From Paenibacillus hemerocallicola (GTDB taxonomy: Bacteria; Bacillota; Bacilli; Paenibacillales; NBRC-103111), in the NCBI RefSeq assembly GCF_006265175.1, contig NZ_VDCQ01000019.1, positions 1 through 64,000 on the forward strand: a DNA stretch of 64,000 nucleotides, given 5' to 3'. The notes under the pieces were generated by a model. The model saw only the letters and a program-made list of their open reading frames with translations, ran no database searches and was not told the DNA's origin. Positions 63,544 to 64,000 of the stretch are shown here, piece after piece (positions within the stretch are counted from its first letter, which is position 1; every line of letters begins with the position of its first letter). Position numbers and translations under genes: made by a program.

Positions 63544-64000
63544 ATGAGCGGACGGATACCGTCTCCTTTCTACATTCAGGATTCGAGCGACAAGACGTTG
63601 GTCGGCGATATTTTATTCCCTTTCGCTTATGACGAGCTACTGTGCCAAAAGATCGGGGAAGGAGCTTCCCCGTTCGTCCACATTTGGAGGCACGAGAAGG
63701 CGATCGTGCTCGGCTTGCGGGACCGCCGTCTGCCTAACGTGGAGCATGCGATACGATGGCTGCATGTGCACGGCTACCAGGTAGGCGTGCGCAACTCGGG
63801 CGGGGCGGCGGTGTCGCTGGACCCGGGCATCGTCAACGTATCGATCGTAATGCCGAACCCGACCGGGAGACTGGAGTTCAAGGAAGATTTCGAGCTGATG
63901 TACGCGCTGATCCGGGAAAGCTTCGCCAAGCTTGGGCTGGACGCGGGCAAAGGGGAAGTGAAGGGCTCGTATTGCCCCGGCGAATATGACGTCAGCGTAA
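63544..64000 (+). CDS. lipL: LipL-type octanoyl-[GcvH]:protein N-octanoyltransferase (3' end beyond window)
   Basis: The first 152 codons from the ATG at 63544 (AAGGAG upstream) are in the window. The biotin/lipoate ligase fold is indicated by HIWRHEKAIVLGLRDRRLPN and VRNSGGAAV. Cys144 in SYCPGEYDVSV matches the catalytic cysteine of LipL, which moves octanoyl groups from GcvH to E2 subunits. An LplA-type ligase would lack this cysteine. Confidence 0.88.
   Translation, partial: MSGRIPSPFYIQDSSDKTLVGDILFPFAYDELLCQKIGEGASPFVHIWRHEKAIVLGLRDRRLPNVEHAIRWLHVHGYQVGVRNSGGAAVSLDPGIVNVSIVMPNPTGRLEFKEDFELMYALIRESFAKLGLDAGKGEVKGSYCPGEYDVSV

Overview
The window reads as chromosomal DNA of an endospore-forming, Gram-positive soil bacterium of the Paenibacillaceae (Paenibacillus/Cohnella type). 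Supporting signs are a GerA-type germinant receptor operon, a YjcZ-like small sporulation protein, strong AGGAGG ribosome binding sites with frequent TTG and GTG starts, many AraC and YesM/YesN regulators beside sugar-ABC genes, S-layer-homology proteins, and a moderately GC-rich base composition (by eye). The genus is inference; no rRNA or tRNA gene is present to settle it.

Layout. 1-1442: SLH/collagen-like surface protein (minus, cut by the window edge). 1942-8261: tandem-domain glycosyltransferase, then a SARP-type response regulator and a very large hybrid sensor kinase. 8473-13786: housekeeping and small genes (MurI, DUF3054, YkvA-like, AI-2E-type exporter, HesB-like, DUF1450, a Cys/Gly/Ser-tailed membrane protein, a 44-residue lipoprotein). 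13793-14680: FMN reductase and YezD. 15097-24561: carbohydrate cluster with an orphan solute-binding lipoprotein, DUF4838 protein, 1128-residue pectate lyase, amidohydrolase, Rieske protein and AraC regulator. 25025-28559: GreA, GNAT, nucleotidyltransferase, secreted beta-propeller. 28637-33038 (minus): complete sulfate ABC importer operon ending in a second yezD. 33617-40508: sugar ABC importer with its YesM/YesN system. 40810-48151: PhyH oxygenase with divergent AraC, a second orphan solute-binding protein followed by a Tat-type beta-helix protein, another AraC, and an OmpR-type regulator with an eroded receiver. 48419-53475: RsgA paralogue, eCIS-cargo-like metallopeptidase, MORN protein, universal stress protein, YjcZ-like peptide, and a cyclic-di-GMP-I riboswitch ahead of an unrecognised 98-residue gene. 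53551-57635 (minus): germination receptor operon including a small putative D subunit. 57831-64000: GGDEF diguanylate cyclase, second HesB-like protein, NlpC/P60 hydrolase, molybdopterin oxidoreductase, AraC regulator, and the start of a LipL-type octanoyltransferase.

How parts fit together. The sulfate operon and the yezD/FMN-reductase pair share a 17-bp element placed 15-17 bp downstream of a TTGACA promoter, so they look like one sulfur regulon. Two paralogous orphan solute-binding proteins, each with a cre-like TGAAAGCG motif upstream, sit next to polysaccharide-active secreted proteins. A c-di-GMP synthase and a c-di-GMP riboswitch lie about 5 kb apart. A roughly 90-bp dispersed repeat with inverted-repeat ends occurs twice in opposite orientation.

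Most promising for novelty: the riboswitch-controlled orphan gene (52978-53475), the TMGNRAV/HELTH protein with its divergent MORN partner (49548-51896), the dispersed structured repeat, and the sulfur-regulon element.
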